Shown: piece by piece, positions 1 through 13,500 of the stretch
Position numbering within the stretch: position 1 is the stretch's first letter
Layout: each line of letters begins with the position of its first letter
DNA from: Strix aluco
Taxonomy: Eukaryota; Chordata; Aves; Strigiformes; Strigidae
DNA length: 64,000 bases
Assembly: GCF_031877795.1 (NCBI RefSeq)
Contig: NC_133931.1
Coordinates: 24,612,264-24,676,263 of the forward strand
Reading direction: 5' to 3'
Translations under genes and position numbers: made by a program
Notes under the pieces: model-generated
What the model was told of the DNA's origin: nothing
Seen by the model: only the letters and a program-made list of their open reading frames with translations
The model's database searches: none

Positions 1-1387
1 TTGATTTGTCTTTTTGTGAAGAGAAGTGGTAGAAATAGGGACCATAAGACACACAAAAAATTTCTTAGTACGTCCTTCATAAGCTCACCAAGGAATAGCT
101 GACAATCGACCACTGGTTATAAGAATAGCAAAGGAATAAGAATGCTAGAAGATCACTGCCAAGAGCACAGAAAACAGTGAAGCAACCAATGGATTCTAAA
201 TAGAAATGCACAAAAAAATAAAATACATTCCCATCAGACCCATCATTCCACCACAGAGTAGGCAATATAAGCCACTGGATCAATGAGTGATTGGTTCAGA
301 AACACAATTAGAGAAAAAGGGATGTGGCACTGTAGATGAAAAACGTATGTCTTCAAACTTATGAAGAGATAAGAGATGATCCAAATGTTTGGATGAAAAT
401 GGTCATGATAAAGAATCTAAGAAAAAGGAAGAAAATGCAGCAGAATCAGAGCAGTTAACTTTGAAGAAGCAGACCTCAAACAGTGAAAACAGGCAGAACC
501 TTTACAAAAGGAAACAGCACAGAGGTATGACAAGCTGCAAGAAAACACGAAACAAAACAGCCTGTGCAAACACGCAAACTGTATGAAAAGATCTGAGCAA
601 TGAAAACATAGCAGAAGAAATACACCTGCTCCAGGGCCAACTAAATAATCTCAAAAATCCAAGAATCATACAAGGAGTGGAAACAAGGATGGGAGAATCA
701 GTGTGAGCATGTACAGAGAAGTTAGAAAGCTATCATGTGAAAGGAGTTAAAAAAGCAGGACACAAAAGAACCAGGCATAAACATGAAAGAATCTGGATTA
801 TTTAACAAGGATAGAGCACATAACTACACAAAATAGCCCATGCCTCTTCCTTCAGTTCTCAGAAAACAGGCCAAATTCCCTGGTCATGACTAACAAAGCA
901 AAAGGAATGCCAACCAGGAGTAAAAGAAGAGATACAGTTTATGAAGATCCAACAAAACACGCCCTAAGGAACATGTATGGAAGTACCCGAAGCAATTTCT
1001 GAATTATGAACGATTATCTTCAGGAACTCAGGGTGGAGGTGGTAAGGTCTCAAACAACTTAGGACTTGAGAAAAAAGACAATGCAAAGGAAAAAAAAATG
1101 CAAAAAATATGTTAATCAGCCTTAATACATAGAAAATTTACCAAGCAAACTCACTTGATCTCTTTAAGAAGTGTCTAGAGATGATAAAGTGACCAATGCC
1201 AAACATCAGACAGATAATTTCACAATAAAATCCTGCTGAACCAATTTTTAAATTTTTTTTTTTTAAAAAACACACAGGAAGGGCACAGTGAGTAAGAAGC
1301 AAGTAACTCCACAGGAGCATTCTGACTAAATGTTGAGATACTGCCACAAAATGAGAGTTTCATAAGCAACCAGGAATAGTCAATTAG
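1..1387 (+). other. POP1 intron sequence; possible decayed retrocopy at about 300-1080
   Basis: This stretch lies beyond the last visible POP1 exon and no POP1 exon was recognised in it. From about 300 to 1080 the plus strand is rich in A and in Lys, Glu, Gln and Asn codons. Short coiled-coil-like peptides appear in shifting frames, for example 389-586, followed by a segment reading RYDKLQENTKQ in another frame. This pattern of frame changes and stops suggests an old, decayed retrocopy of a coiled-coil protein gene, perhaps of the ANKRD26 type. That identity is a guess; it could also be ordinary A-rich intron. Confidence 0.25.
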
Positions 1388-1732
1388 TAAGTTGTCCTGG
1401 TTTAACCAGGATAGGGTTAAGTTTCCCCAGCAGTGGGGGGGGAGCTCTAGCCGGTTATTCAGATACTATGCAGGAGCTCGCAGGAGCGCGGTGCACTCGT
1501 GGTTTTGTACATCGTGCTTCAAACTGCTGTATTTGGTAGCTATTTTGCTCTGTTCATTGCTATCACTATTACTGTTATTGTTATTGCTGTTGTTTGTTGT
1601 GTTGCTATTGCATTGTTGTATTAAACCTTTCCTTATTTCAGTCTTGGGGCTTTGTATTTCACTCCCTTTGTGGGGGAGGGGTAGCGGCTGTGCGGTCTCA
1701 GACCCCGGCAGGGGCTAAACCATCACATAAGT
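1388..1732 (+). repeat. Solo LTR, ERVL-like, with 5-bp target duplication
   Basis: A 335-bp element (1393-1727) begins TGTCCTGG and ends CATCACA, the TG...CA ends of an LTR. It is flanked by the direct repeat TAAGT at 1388-1392 and 1728-1732. A polyadenylation signal ATTAAA lies at 1620-1625, which sets the orientation as plus. The opening resembles a very common neoavian LTR family, and a 5-bp duplication fits ERVL-type integration. No internal retroviral sequence adjoins it, so it is a solo LTR left by recombination. It sits in a POP1 intron, antisense to the gene. Confidence 0.8.
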
Positions 1733-2224
1733 CTTAAACTGCACGCTTAAGCTGCAACAACTCCAGCGTACCTCCCGTGTTTGAGCTCTAACACATGAAC
1801 CATCACACCGGTCATGAACAGGCTGTGCTGGCTTGAGGCTGGCAGGGTCACACCCTACAGCTGTGGTGGGGTGCAAGGCAGAAAGCTGTCACTGAGGACT
1901 GCGGGATCACCTGGGACCAAAGCACTGCCTGAACATAGCCTCCTGCAGTGGACCCTTTTATCATCACTACTCTAATAGCTTTTCAAGATGTCCAACAATC
2001 TCAAAGGCAAGTGGTTAGGGAGATCTACTCAAGCCACTATCTAAAACTGAGGCATTCCTGCATTTTGAACCCAAACGTCAGTCAAAGTTTGAGAACCTGT
2101 GTACACAGCGAAGTTTTGCAGATAAGCTCAGGTCTGAACATAAATGTACAGCTGAAAACTGTGCTGTATATAGTGTATCTATCTATATATATGCTATATC
2201 AAATAGTATAAAATGTGCTTATAC

Positions 2225-5200
2225 CTCTTTCCTGGCAATCTCTTGGAGCCGCCTGGGTAGGCGTTTAATATTGTGACTCATAGCTCGCCTTCGCATGTGC
2301 CTAGGTAGAGTCTGGAAAACTAGAGAGTTTGAAGACTTCTGCGCAACTGCTTTCAACATGGCATTGATCTCAGCAGCACGAGCCTGAGCAAAGGTAGACA
2401 CTAGAATGAAAAGAACTGCATTAGAGCATGACAAACGGCAAAAATCAAAGAAGGGGTCACTGGACATAAATTACTGAATTCCAGCAAAACATTCCTAGTA
2501 CATCAGTCTACTGACTTCTTGGGATAAAAGTAAATACTGTATACTATTACTGAATCAATTTCAATTATTTAGATATCTGAACTTAAAGGTATGGTTAAAC
2601 AAATATTTCTACATGAATGAATCTGAAAGCCCTGGTATAACCAACAAGTCCTGTTTGCATTAAGTACTTCTTTATTAGAGTAGCAATCTTTTCAGATGAT
2701 ATTCAAAGAGATGAAAAAAACCTGGAAAAAGAAGGAAGTAGTAATCATCTTAGACTGCTTTTAAATGATCAAATAAAAATCCAGAGGTTTGTCTTATTCT
2801 ATGCTTATGGAAGCGTATCAACTATCAGAGCACCACCACATTTTGAAAAGCTAATCTGCTCTCCTAATAAACACTCTGCTAGATGAAAAGCTGTCTTTAA
2901 TTCACATTGTGGGCAAAAACAGTTTCACTGGCTGCATTAAAAGCAGATGACTGTCAGTACTCATTTTGCTAGTGCACAGAAACCAAAATGCATATCCCTC
3001 GTTACAAATAAGTGCAACTTTTCAACTCAGAAATCTGAAAGGACTCATTGAATGTGCTGGGTGTGTGGTGGGTTTTTGGTAGCAGGGGAGGGGGCTACAG
3101 CAGTGGCCCCCTGTGAGAAGCTTCCTGAAGCTCCCCTGGCTCCAAGTCAGACCCACCTCTGGCCAAGGCCGAGCCAGCTAGTGATGGTGGCTGTGCCTCT
3201 GCGATCACATATTTAAGGGGAACCTGGGAGGAAGAGTTGTGGGAGTTGTGAGGAGGAGTTACAAGGACACCTATGTGAACACTGAGGTCAGTGGAAGGAG
3301 GAGGAAGGTGGGGGAGGTGTGCCGGCCTGTGGTGGGACAGCAGGGCCAACCCCCCTGCCACCCATGGAGGTCACTGGTGGAGCAGATGCCAACCTGCAGC
3401 CCATGGAGGACCCCACACCAGAGCAGGCAGCTGCGCCCAAAGAAGGTCAGGACTCTACGGGAAGAAGCCCCCAGTGTTGTAGTTGGGTGCTGGGAGGATC
3501 GCAACACAGGGGGGTGACCCACGGGAACGGCTGCAGCCCATAGGAAGGACTCAACGTCAGAGAGGGTTTGTGGAGGACTGGCTCCTGTGAGAGGGACACC
3601 ACGCTGGAGCATTGGAGAATGTGAGGAGTCCTCCCACTGAGGAAGAAGGAGCGGCAGACTGACTGCAACCCCCATTCCCTGCCCCCTGCACTGCTGCAGG
3701 CAAGGAGGCAGAGAGATCGGGAACAAAACTGAGCCCAGGAAGAAGGGAGGGGTGGGGGAAAGTGTTTTTAAGATGTGGTAATGCTTCTCACTGTCCCACT
3801 CTGTCTGCTAAGTGTTGTTGTTGTTAGTGTTTGAATTAAGTGATGTTCTTTTTCTTCCCCTAATGATTCTGTCTTGCCTGTGACCATAACAAATGAGTCA
3901 TCCCTCCCTGTCCTTATCTTGACTCCTGAGCCTTCTAGTTTATTTTCTCCTTCCCATTCCTGAGGGGGAAGGGGTGAGTGAACAGCTGCCTGGTGCTCAG
4001 TTGCCCTCTGGGCTCAAACCAGGACATTCGTTCCAGTACACAACTACTTCTGTATTTTGGAGAAAATCAGGAAAAACAGAAGAACATAACATCAGTTCTA
4101 ATTTTTGCTCTTGCACAAAACCAAAGACAGACAGCAAACTTAATCACCAGCAAGTTGCCCTGGACATATAAATTATGACCTTTTTCTTATATACAAACCT
4201 GTTATGTATTTTGGCATTTCATCAGAAATACTCTGGCGGCCTCCTTGCAATCCTCCTCTTCCTCTACCTCTCTCTCCTCTGTTTTGCCCTTTTGGAAAAT
4301 ACTGGTCTTTCCTGTAAGAAGGCCCAGATGACTGATTTGAAAATTTCTGTTGCTGATACTGCTGCTCAGAACGAACATCTCCTGGAGGGTTTAAAGATGA
4401 AAATAGGTAAGAGAAATGCAAAGCAGACAGAGTAACTGATAGTTATGCACCGTCTTTCCTCACTAGATTGCATTGCACATTCCTCCTATAATATTTAATA
4501 TTTGTACCTGAAAAAGCCATCAGAAGTCAGAATAATTAAGTTCTTTTTTATAGGAAGAAAGAAAAATTTTGCACTGTCCTGCAGCAAGCCTGCAGTAGAT
4601 TAAGTAACTTTTCACATTCTGAAAGTGGTACTCAGTCCAGACTTTGCTTCCAATATTCTATCAGACTCAACAGGGAAGACCTGACTAAAATTGGTCTATA
4701 TAACATCTGTAATGATTTTTACTGCTGTCTAGTCAGGGTTTTAGTACCAAACTAGCAAAGTTAATATTTTTCCCTCTTGCCCCTTGATTTTTTTCCCAAT
4801 AAGGAAATGTATTCTTGTCTCACTTACATGTAATTCTGTTACAGCAACAAATAAGGTAAGCATGTATGTTGGTGCAGTAAGTTACTTTTCTGGTACAGGC
4901 ATTGAAATCAATATTGAAATTAAATAACTAAAATCTACAGTAAGCTTTCTAAGGTACAGAAATACCTTTCAAGGGTGATAAGCACCTAACACTACTTCAA
5001 GTTTAAGAGGGCCCTGAAGTCTATGTTTAAAGATTAGTTTATATTCAACCTATTCAGTTAAGTCTTGGTTAAGATTTCTAGTACAACCTGATACATGGTT
5101 CTCAGGCAGCTCATGTTGGCCAACTGGACTAAGAAGGCTCCAGACAGCCATTCCCACCACCCCACCCACTGCATCAAGATGATTGAGGGAACATGGAGCC

Positions 5201-7092
5201 ATACAGCTCAGGGAGCTTCTCTAGTAAAAATCAACCTGTGTGTCAGGAGAAGTGGGGTAAGAGTCTAAAAAAAATTAGTTTTGAGGTTGATCAGCTTCTG
5301 AAATAAGCCTATCCCACTGTGCCAGAAATGCTACCATTGGCATGAGGAATAGCCAGGAGCAGATTCATGAACAGCAGCATCAATTTATGTGAACTTAAAT
5401 TGGCAAAAACCTCCTTTTTCCATTTCAAATAAGCATGAAGATGAGTTTTATGTTCAGCAGCGATGCTGTGGCAGCCCCGATGCAACCACACATCATGCAG
5501 AACTGCAGTAATTCAGACGAAAAAATAATCTGGGGTGGAAACAGAAATTAGTTTTCATGTAGAATAATTCCCTGATCTGGGTTTTCCACATGGCTGAGAG
5601 CAGCACTGTCCAGCCAGTGAGGTGAAGGTGAGAAGGAACTAGCTGGGAGAGGTGGACAGATGCTGTCTCAGTCAGCAAATCTGTGCAGACCTACAGCCCA
5701 GGTCAATCATGGGAGGGTAACTGGACAGCTATTAACTCATTGCACAAACACACCCTTTCACTATCAAGTTTGCCTAAGAATGGATGAACTAAATATTTTA
5801 ATCAGAAGATGGAAGAGTGTTTCAAAAGACAGTGACTGACTTAAGACCTAAAGAAAAATGAAATTATTTCAGGTACTATGTAGATCCATAGTTTTATACT
5901 TCCTGTTTAGAATTTTTTCTTTCCTGTTTCTACAACATGGCCCTATAAAACCAAGATACTAACACTACAGAAGAACGTTATATGGATGATAATGCATGCT
6001 ATTCAACAGGACAGAAAAACATAACCTCATAATCTTAGAAGTTTTCCGATACAAATAAAGTTAGAAAAATGTGTTTAATCTGGCAGTACTCCTGTAATGG
6101 TATTCCAAAATCTTCAGACAGGGCTGACCATAATTTGCTATGTCATTCTGTCTGCTTAGGAACTCTTCAGTCACCTAAATACATGGTGACACTTAAGCAT
6201 TTTTTTATTCAACCACAAAAATGCAATTTGTCAACTTCTGAAGGCCTCACAGTAACAGGCCCTGCTCTTATCTATGCTTTTTTCCCTCAAAAATAATATA
6301 GGTAACAAAATAAAAGCCTGAAAAGAGGAGGGGGGATGGAAATCAAAGTCTGATTAAAGCATACAGGATGCAGGTCAAAAACACAAAGGAAAAAAGCATC
6401 TGGCATGCAGATTGACAGGATCCTTCAGTCTTCAGCTGCAAAGGTCACCTGTGCACAAAATGCTCCAGCAATGACCTAACAACGCTGCCATTTTAGGGAA
6501 GTGCCTTGCTGCCTCCTGCCAATACTCTTCCATAGATACAAGCGACAAAAGGCAAATTGGTTTGGGTATGCGGATCTAATGGAGAAATAGTGCATTTATC
6601 ATAGGGCCAGCAGGCTAAACCACCTCCTCCTGCGGCTCCTAGGTCTGACTGAAAAGAAGGGAGGTCACTGGATGGGGTATAACATCCAAATTCATTTTAA
6701 GAATACAAACCGCAGCGGGCGGTTCGGGATTTGTCGTGTAGTCGAAGGAATGACAGAGAAGTGCGTATTAAAGAGATTTATGGCAGAACCAGGGCTAAAG
6801 GAGCCAACGGCACAGGACGAAGCCCTTGGGTGCTCTCACACCGGGAACGCCTCACAAGGCACCGGGGCTGCGGAGACTGACACACCCAGCCCTGGGAAGG
6901 GGGGACGGACACGACACTGTCCCTCCGCGGTCTCCCACCCCAGCCCTGGGCAGGGGGTCCCCCAGCCGTACCTGGAGGCGGGCAGGCTCTGCTCCCGCCG
7001 CCGGGGAAGGGCCCCGACTCTGCGGGAAGGGTGACGCTGGCCGGCTGGTTCCTCATCTTCTTGGCCCGCTTCTTCTCCCTCGCCCCAGACAT
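2225..7092 (-). CDS. POP1: POP1, ribonuclease P/MRP subunit (5' part; exons 1-3 visible)
   Basis: POP1 is the large protein subunit of RNase P and RNase MRP, which process tRNA and rRNA precursors in the nucleus and nucleolus. Three coding exons are visible on the minus strand: 6972-7092 (ATG at 7090-7092), 4199-4381 and 2225-2400. All have GT donors and AG acceptors and the phases join without a break, giving 160 codons. Exon 1 starts [17 protein letters not shown], the basic POP1 N-terminus. Exon 3 carries the conserved stretch [12 protein letters not shown] followed by [20 protein letters not shown], the start of the Pop1 domain. The human protein is about 1,000 residues, so most of the gene lies beyond position 1. 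It shares a bidirectional promoter with RIDA. Confidence 0.95.
3053..4026 (+). repeat. LTR-like repeat in POP1 intron 2
   Basis: This GC-richer block of about 970 bp stands out from the AT-rich intron. It opens TGTGCTGGG, has a TATA-like ATATTTAAGG near 3210, a purine-rich middle and a pyrimidine-rich tail, and ends CAAACCAGGACA. The style matches long avian ERV LTRs. No target duplication is evident at these ends (TTGAA versus TTCGT), so the boundaries are approximate. The open frames inside it show no known domain and are treated as chance. Confidence 0.5.
4382..6971 (-). other. POP1 intron 1
   Basis: AT-rich intron between POP1 coding exons 1 and 2. I see no gene, RNA or clear repeat in it; the short open frames lack recognisable domains. 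Confidence 0.6.
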
Positions 7093-7520
7093 CTCTGGCA
7101 GGGCCCAGCGGGTGCGGGGAGAGAAGGGTCACACCAAACTGCCTTTCAGACAGGCCTGAAGGCGCCCGGCGGGAGCTGCCGAGCCTCTCCGTAGCGGAGG
7201 AGAAGCGGGGAGGGGTTGGCGAGCGGTGCGGCCGCGGGCAGAACGACCACCGGCCCCAGCCCGGTACTGAGCGCGGCGCAGTCTCCGGCCACTGCACGCG
7301 GCCTCCCGGATCCCCGCAGTGCGCATGCGCGCAGCGCACCCGCGCGCCCACAGACGTTTCCCAGAAACCCCGGGGGGGCGGGGCGCGGGCAGCAGCAGGC
7401 GGGGCGCTGGGGATGGAGGAGGTGGCGGCGGGGGGGCTGTGGTGATAGAGATGGCCTCGCTCGTGAAGAAAATAATCAGCACTGCTAAGGGCCCCGTCGC
7501 AGTGGGTCCCTACAGGTATG
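6800..7520. promoter_or_regulatory. Bidirectional CpG-island promoter of POP1 and RIDA
   Basis: The start codons of POP1 (7092, minus) and RIDA (7451, plus) are 358 bp apart, head to head, inside a CpG-dense block. It contains GC boxes near 7375-7405 and no TATA box. The layout is typical of a shared housekeeping promoter. The long open frames in this block on both strands (for example 6836-7678 minus) are by-products of high GC content. Confidence 0.8.
7320..7330. promoter_or_regulatory. NRF1-type palindromic site
   Basis: TGCGCATGCGC matches the palindromic NRF1 consensus and lies between the two start codons. NRF1 commonly drives bidirectional housekeeping promoters. Use in vivo is inferred. 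Confidence 0.65.
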
Positions 7521-10500
7521 CCTTGGCGAGAGGGAGGTCTGCTGGAAGAAGCAGCAGTGAGCAGGAGCGGGTTTTGCCCGGTAGGGTTCCGAGCAGGTCC
7601 CTGGAGGGAGGGGTCTGGGTGAGGGGGGGTCCCCCCGAGCAGGGACCCGTCTCCTCCCCAGTAACCCCCCGAGGACATCTGGAGTGCTACAGCGCGAACG
7701 GCTCCGCAGTGCTAGCGCCGAACTTCAGCCTGATGGGGGGGGGGGGGGCGGTCCTTATCGTTTTAGGTGAGGTTTTCAGATGTCTCTCAAAAAGTCAATT
7801 TGGGGAAATAATTCTAGAATTAGCGATAAGCAGTGAATGAAAAAACCCGCAAGAGAAAGAATGATTCCTCTCAAGTCAAAAAGCGCTTGTCTAGAATAAA
7901 GCATGTTGCATGGGGAGGTTAGCAGTGACTGCTGGCTCTGGAGGCGATGGAAAGGGAAGGCTGAGCCCGCTCCAGGACACGCTTTGGCAGTTGGAGAGCT
8001 TGCTGCCTGGGAATCGCAAATCTTTTCTTATTTTGAATGTGACTGTCAGCAGGTTATCAATGCTTTTCAGTCTAAAAACGAACTGCTGTAAAAATATGTT
8101 ATTCAGTGTTTTCACAACTAAGTTGTTAGTTGCAACAGTTCTGAATGTAATGAAAAAAAATCCCAATTTTAATTGGAGGAAGGTTTCTCTTTGCTATTTG
8201 GATGTGAAAAATGTTCAATAACTATAGTAGACTCTATAGCTAAGGTACTGAGGGATTTTTACTAGGGTACTTTCTAAGAATTTTTAATTCTACATTCAGG
8301 CTTTGTTTTCCCAATATAAACACAGACTCCTTTGGTTTACACTTTTCCACTTGCAGCATCTTAGTGCCTTCCAGGTGCATTTTGTCTCCAGTACTTTGAA
8401 ACTGAGATTTCTGAGCTTCAAACTGTGTGTTCTTTATTGGAATTATAAAGATGGAGAAATACAAAGTGTAGAAGCAGAGAGACATGACATGAAGGTTAAC
8501 TTCTGTAAACAATAAACTGTTGGTGGATTGCAGCCAGGGGCCTGGCATTGCTTGTGGTTGGAACATCAAGACATGGGAAGGCAACAATTCTTTTGCTGCA
8601 CACACACACCCCACTGGCCTAGCCTTCAGTTTAGCTCCCCACTGCTGTTGTCATGTGCACTCCAACATTATGTGCTTATTAATAGTTCTTGATGAAATAC
8701 TGCTTATTATGCAGCCTGTTAATTGTATGACAGGTCTAACATCAATAAGTTTATCACTAACTTAGTTTATCAGGTTTCAGTAAACTTGCCAAAGTCCAGT
8801 GAGCAAAAGTTGCACAAGAAATAACTGCTACATCTCTGCTGCGGAGTCTGGGCATGGTAACAGAGGAATGAGGGCTTAATATGGAATGAAGAATTGGGAT
8901 GTATGGGCTGCATTCCTAGTTCTGTGACAGCCCTTCAGTATGCTTTTTGGTGACCTATTTTTATTGTATTTTTGTATTTCCTTTACTGCATCCAATTTTC
9001 GGTACTTTGAGATAGGTAGACAGATATGTAAAGAGACAAATGTGTGAGTTTGTTAATGTCTCATTAATGTTATTAAGCTTTTTAAAAAACAGAGCAGAGA
9101 TGCTGTTCCTATGCTAATCAACACTCATTTGTGTGAAGAAGATCTGATTAACTTTGCAGTCCTTGTCTTTAAGGAGCATGCTTCTTAACACCATCTCTCT
9201 GATGGACAGTGTTCTTCTCATGTCATAATGTCCATCCAGTTACACACTTAGGTATATTGAAACCTGAATGACTTTAGGCACGCACTCAGATGTCTGCTGA
9301 ATCAGAGATTAATGAGTAGCTATGATTGATCCTAGTTATAGGATACATCTGCAGTTAAAGTGTGATTTGGGTTTGTGTAGTTGAAGTTTCTCTGAGCTTT
9401 GCTCATGCATTTGACTGCAGTAGAAGTATACCCTTCAGTTGGTAAATTGTTAATAGTCTCAGTGAATGGAGGATTCCACTGGTAAGCGTACTAAGAGAAG
9501 GAAGTTGAGGAGCAGAATAGGGGACCCAATAAGACTGCTGCTGATGTTCATCTGGAAGTGGTATCAGAAGGCTTCAGCTTGTTTTTTCCCCAATTATTTG
9601 TGATATAGGACTATCTGGAGGCCTTTGTTGGGACAACTGTTTCGTTGTGTCATTTGCTATAATAAACACTACAAGACAATCTCTTTCTTTAGAGAGCTCA
9701 TACCTTGTTGCATGGTTCTCTGTGCTTCAAACAGAAACAGAAGTTTGTGGTCTGAAAGCCTGTGCCTCAGACAATGCAGGACATGGTAGGAAAGCAAATA
9801 AAATTAAAGAAGCATGTCTGTTTGGTTCATACACACATTTTCTATCAATAAGAGTGCATCAGCTAGAAAACTACTTCATTCCCTAATTTCTTTTCTTTAA
9901 ATGGTGTCGTTTTGTGATTTACTCCAGTTTTGTTAGTTGATGATAGAGAAAATAATTGCCACATAAGATATTTTAACATATCAGGTAAGTTACTGGCTAT
10001 ATTTTCCCCTATGAAATTACAGGACAATGTAGGACAGGGGTAAAAGGAAAGATGGGAATGATGGTACTGTTTGGATTGCCTAACCATAGTCATTTTTCTG
10101 AGTCCCTAAATTAGGTTGGTCCCCTGTGAAGTCAATGGATTGAGACAATCCAACTGAGTCAGTCTCAATTAAGAGATCTGATAAAAATGTTCTCTGAAAG
10201 AGTCCCTTTTTTTCGCCATTGACATCAAAGGGAAGCTAGCCTCCTAATTTAGATACTTCAGGGAGGTGCTTAACTCTAGTTTGTGTCATTTGGGAGGCTT
10301 GTTGAACTGTCAAAACAATGCGTTTTCTTATGGAATGGGAAGAGCTAACACAAAACAAACACTTTCAAAAGAATCTTTCTCTAATTTCTTTGCAAAATAT
10401 TTGTAATTACCAGCTGAAGAGAAGTAAATTATGTCTTTTGTAATGTTTGCTAGGTAGTTTAAACCTTTGTTTTAATCTTTTAATCTCTTTGTGGTAATTA

Positions 10501-13500
10501 GAGACATTAATAAGTGCCAACTCTACTTCAGCAAAAACACACCTGACATTTATATAAAAATGTTTTGCAAATAGCTTGGATTCTGCATTCTTCTGAATTA
10601 ATCGAGCCAACAGGTCACTCAGGTTATTTGGTGAGAGGAGAATGATTGTTCTGGGAATCAGGGTGATGTGCTGACTGGCCAAATTCATGACTCTGGAGGA
10701 ATACTGCCAGAGAACTAGCGTGCAGGGCTTCACCTCACAGCTGTAACTTGTTATCATGGTGCCTGTTTGAGAAGAAAAATGTTAAATTTTCTAATCAACT
10801 CTCATTTTTTTCTTTTTTTTTCTTCATTGTTCTGCAGCTGAGATGTAGATGAAAGGTATTGTCTACTTCTCAAACTAGGATGGAATATTTATCTGGGCAG
10901 GTGCAAAAAATGTGTTGTTTTACTCTGCCTCCCCTCTGTGCTATCTGCAATGTAAAAGCTGTGTATCTCGGTTTAGCATTGCATTGCTGTGCTCACACCT
11001 TGTGCCTTTGTGAGAACCGGGGTTTATTTTCTCAAAAACAAAGGTATGTGCTTCCATAGGTGTTCTAATCCCAGCTCTCCCAACAGCATCAACAGATTGA
11101 AGTGTACAGACTTGTGCATGCATAACCTCAGTCCTCTATCTTTCTGAGATATTATAAACTACTGAAGCAAATGTGAAATGTGCTTTCAGATAGTTAAATG
11201 TTTTGATGGGGAAACATTAAACCGAAAATATCACTTCTGTTTTCAGCCAAGCAGTGCTGGTAGACCGGACAATGTACATTGCAGGACAGATCGGTATAGA
11301 ACCTTCCACTGGTCAGCTTGTCTCTGGAGGGGCAAAGGAAGAAGCAAAACAGGTAAGATGTCTTCTAGCAATAAACTTGTAATGGAGTTGGCATGTGCTT
11401 GTTTAAACATGGACTTAAGAGAAATTGAAGAAACAGAGAGAGCACATTTCACATCCACCAAGATGAGGGAAAAGCAGGAGGAAGTCATTCCTTTCTAACC
11501 CTGTTATTTTCCACCTGAACAACTTGTAGGTCAGAGGAGGAATCAATATTTCATGTAGGAAAGTAGAAAAGAATCAATGTTTGTGATAAAGGTTCAGATC
11601 CCAATAAAAACCCTGGTTTGAATTGGGGAAAGATTTGTTCCCCCAGCAGCAAAGAGGTGGTGTGAGGTAATAGCATGAGATAGAGCTGCATCATGCATTT
11701 ACATCTAATGAATGGATGGTTTAATATTTGTGGTTTATTAGAAGCTCCCTTTTAGTAATTTCTGATTTTGCTTACCCACTGAGGACTGTTGAAGATTTTC
11801 TGGGTGAACTCATACTGTAACATGGATGTAGCCAAGTTACAACTCATATTTACATACTTACCTAAATACAACACAGCTGATAGTTAAAAGATTTTTGTCT
11901 CATTTTCTGTTAGGCTCTAAAAAACATGGGAGAAATCCTGAAAGCTGCAGGCTGTGACTATGGCAATGGTAAGTGCTGCTGTGATGGTGGCAAACAAGTT
12001 GTTTTTACCTGGATTTTTTAAAAAAATGAAGTGACCTTTAGAAAAACCCCAAAAAACTGTTTGCTAAACATACAGTTTTTATCAACAACTGGAAGAAACA
12101 AAAGGAATCATGAGTCTGGGTTAAAACATAAAAACTATATCAACATGCAAGGCTTAGTGATGGGTATCAATGGAACACTACCTTTCACCAAAAGTTTCTG
12201 CCCATACTACTAATATTTTAACTCTAACTGGGGAAGCTCAGGTATAGACAGAGCTGCAACTGACTACAGTTGTTTTAGGCATCCTAGGCTTTCCTCCTGG
12301 TAAAATCAGGTTTGTATCAATCGTGTTAATATCCTAGGAACTTTTAGTATTTTTCTGGGGGGAGGACTCTTAATAGTGGAGACAAACCAGGATTAATGCT
12401 GGCTTGAGCAGTCATGGGTAAAAAATTCTAGCATAGACTATATTTTCAGTCCTTTTATGGACTTTTTGGGCAGCAGATGTTATATATGATATAATTTAGT
12501 GCCAACAGTTGGCTTACAACAGCTTTTTTAATTGACCTACTTATCAGTTCTGTGCCTCTTGGAAGAATTGGACTTAGAATGAAATTGACAATGGATTTTT
12601 TCAGAGCTGGTCAGGAATGTCTAATTCCTTAAAGTTTCATTACATACTGGGTATTCAGACTTTTTAGGTGGTTCTGTAGGTAGTAGCTCTAATGCTCAAT
12701 ATCTGTTTGTAAAACTTCAGAATGTTTAGAATACTTGAGGGAAGTTTATGAAATAAAAGCAAGAAATGCACTAAAGATTTCTAACTTTTGTATGCAAGTC
12801 AGAGGTCTAAAATAACTGCAGTTATGTAATTTCTAGTTGTGAAGACTACAGTTTTGATGGCAGACATGAAGGACTTCAATGATATTAATGATATTTACAA
12901 ACAATGTAAGTAGATATTTTGTTTCTGTTTTACCAGTATGGCTTGTGGAACAAATTATATTCACAGTAAGCAAAGTGTTTTAATGATTCAGATGATGTAG
13001 TTCCAGATTCTTGAGATTCCAGTTGAAATACAACATTTAAAAAATAATTTAATTTGCAAGCAACAGATCAAGCACAGCCTAATTTCATGTGGATTTGTGT
13101 CCTACCATCCCACTAAACTCACTGTCATGTGAAGATCAGCTAGTGCTATCCCTACAGGTTGATTTTTCATGTCTCTACCTTGATAGATGCTGTGTTGTCC
13201 CTAATATAATTCTACTGGAGGCAGCCTTCAAATACTTAATTTCAGATTTTGTATGTCTGTTTCTTTAAAGTCTATTTATCTTTGAATGATTTGTGGGTTA
13301 TTTTTATGGGACAGGGCTCATTTTTTATACAAGAATGAGCCACACTGCTCCACTTAAATAAAAAAAAAAGAATAACGCTTGGTTAGCAAAACTGAATGTA
13401 GACTGAAATAGGTGGTTCCAATGACCCATATTGTGCAGAAGAATTTGGGAAAGTATGCACATAAGTTCCTTATTTATACAGCTTTGGCTTTTGATTAGAT

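Noticed and set aside
3271-3726. 151-codon minus-strand frame in POP1 intron
   Set aside because: Lies within an LTR-like repeat and shows no domain.
6836-7678. 280-codon minus-strand frame across the POP1/RIDA promoter
   Set aside because: CpG-island composition suppresses stops; it overlaps real exons in other frames and has no domain.
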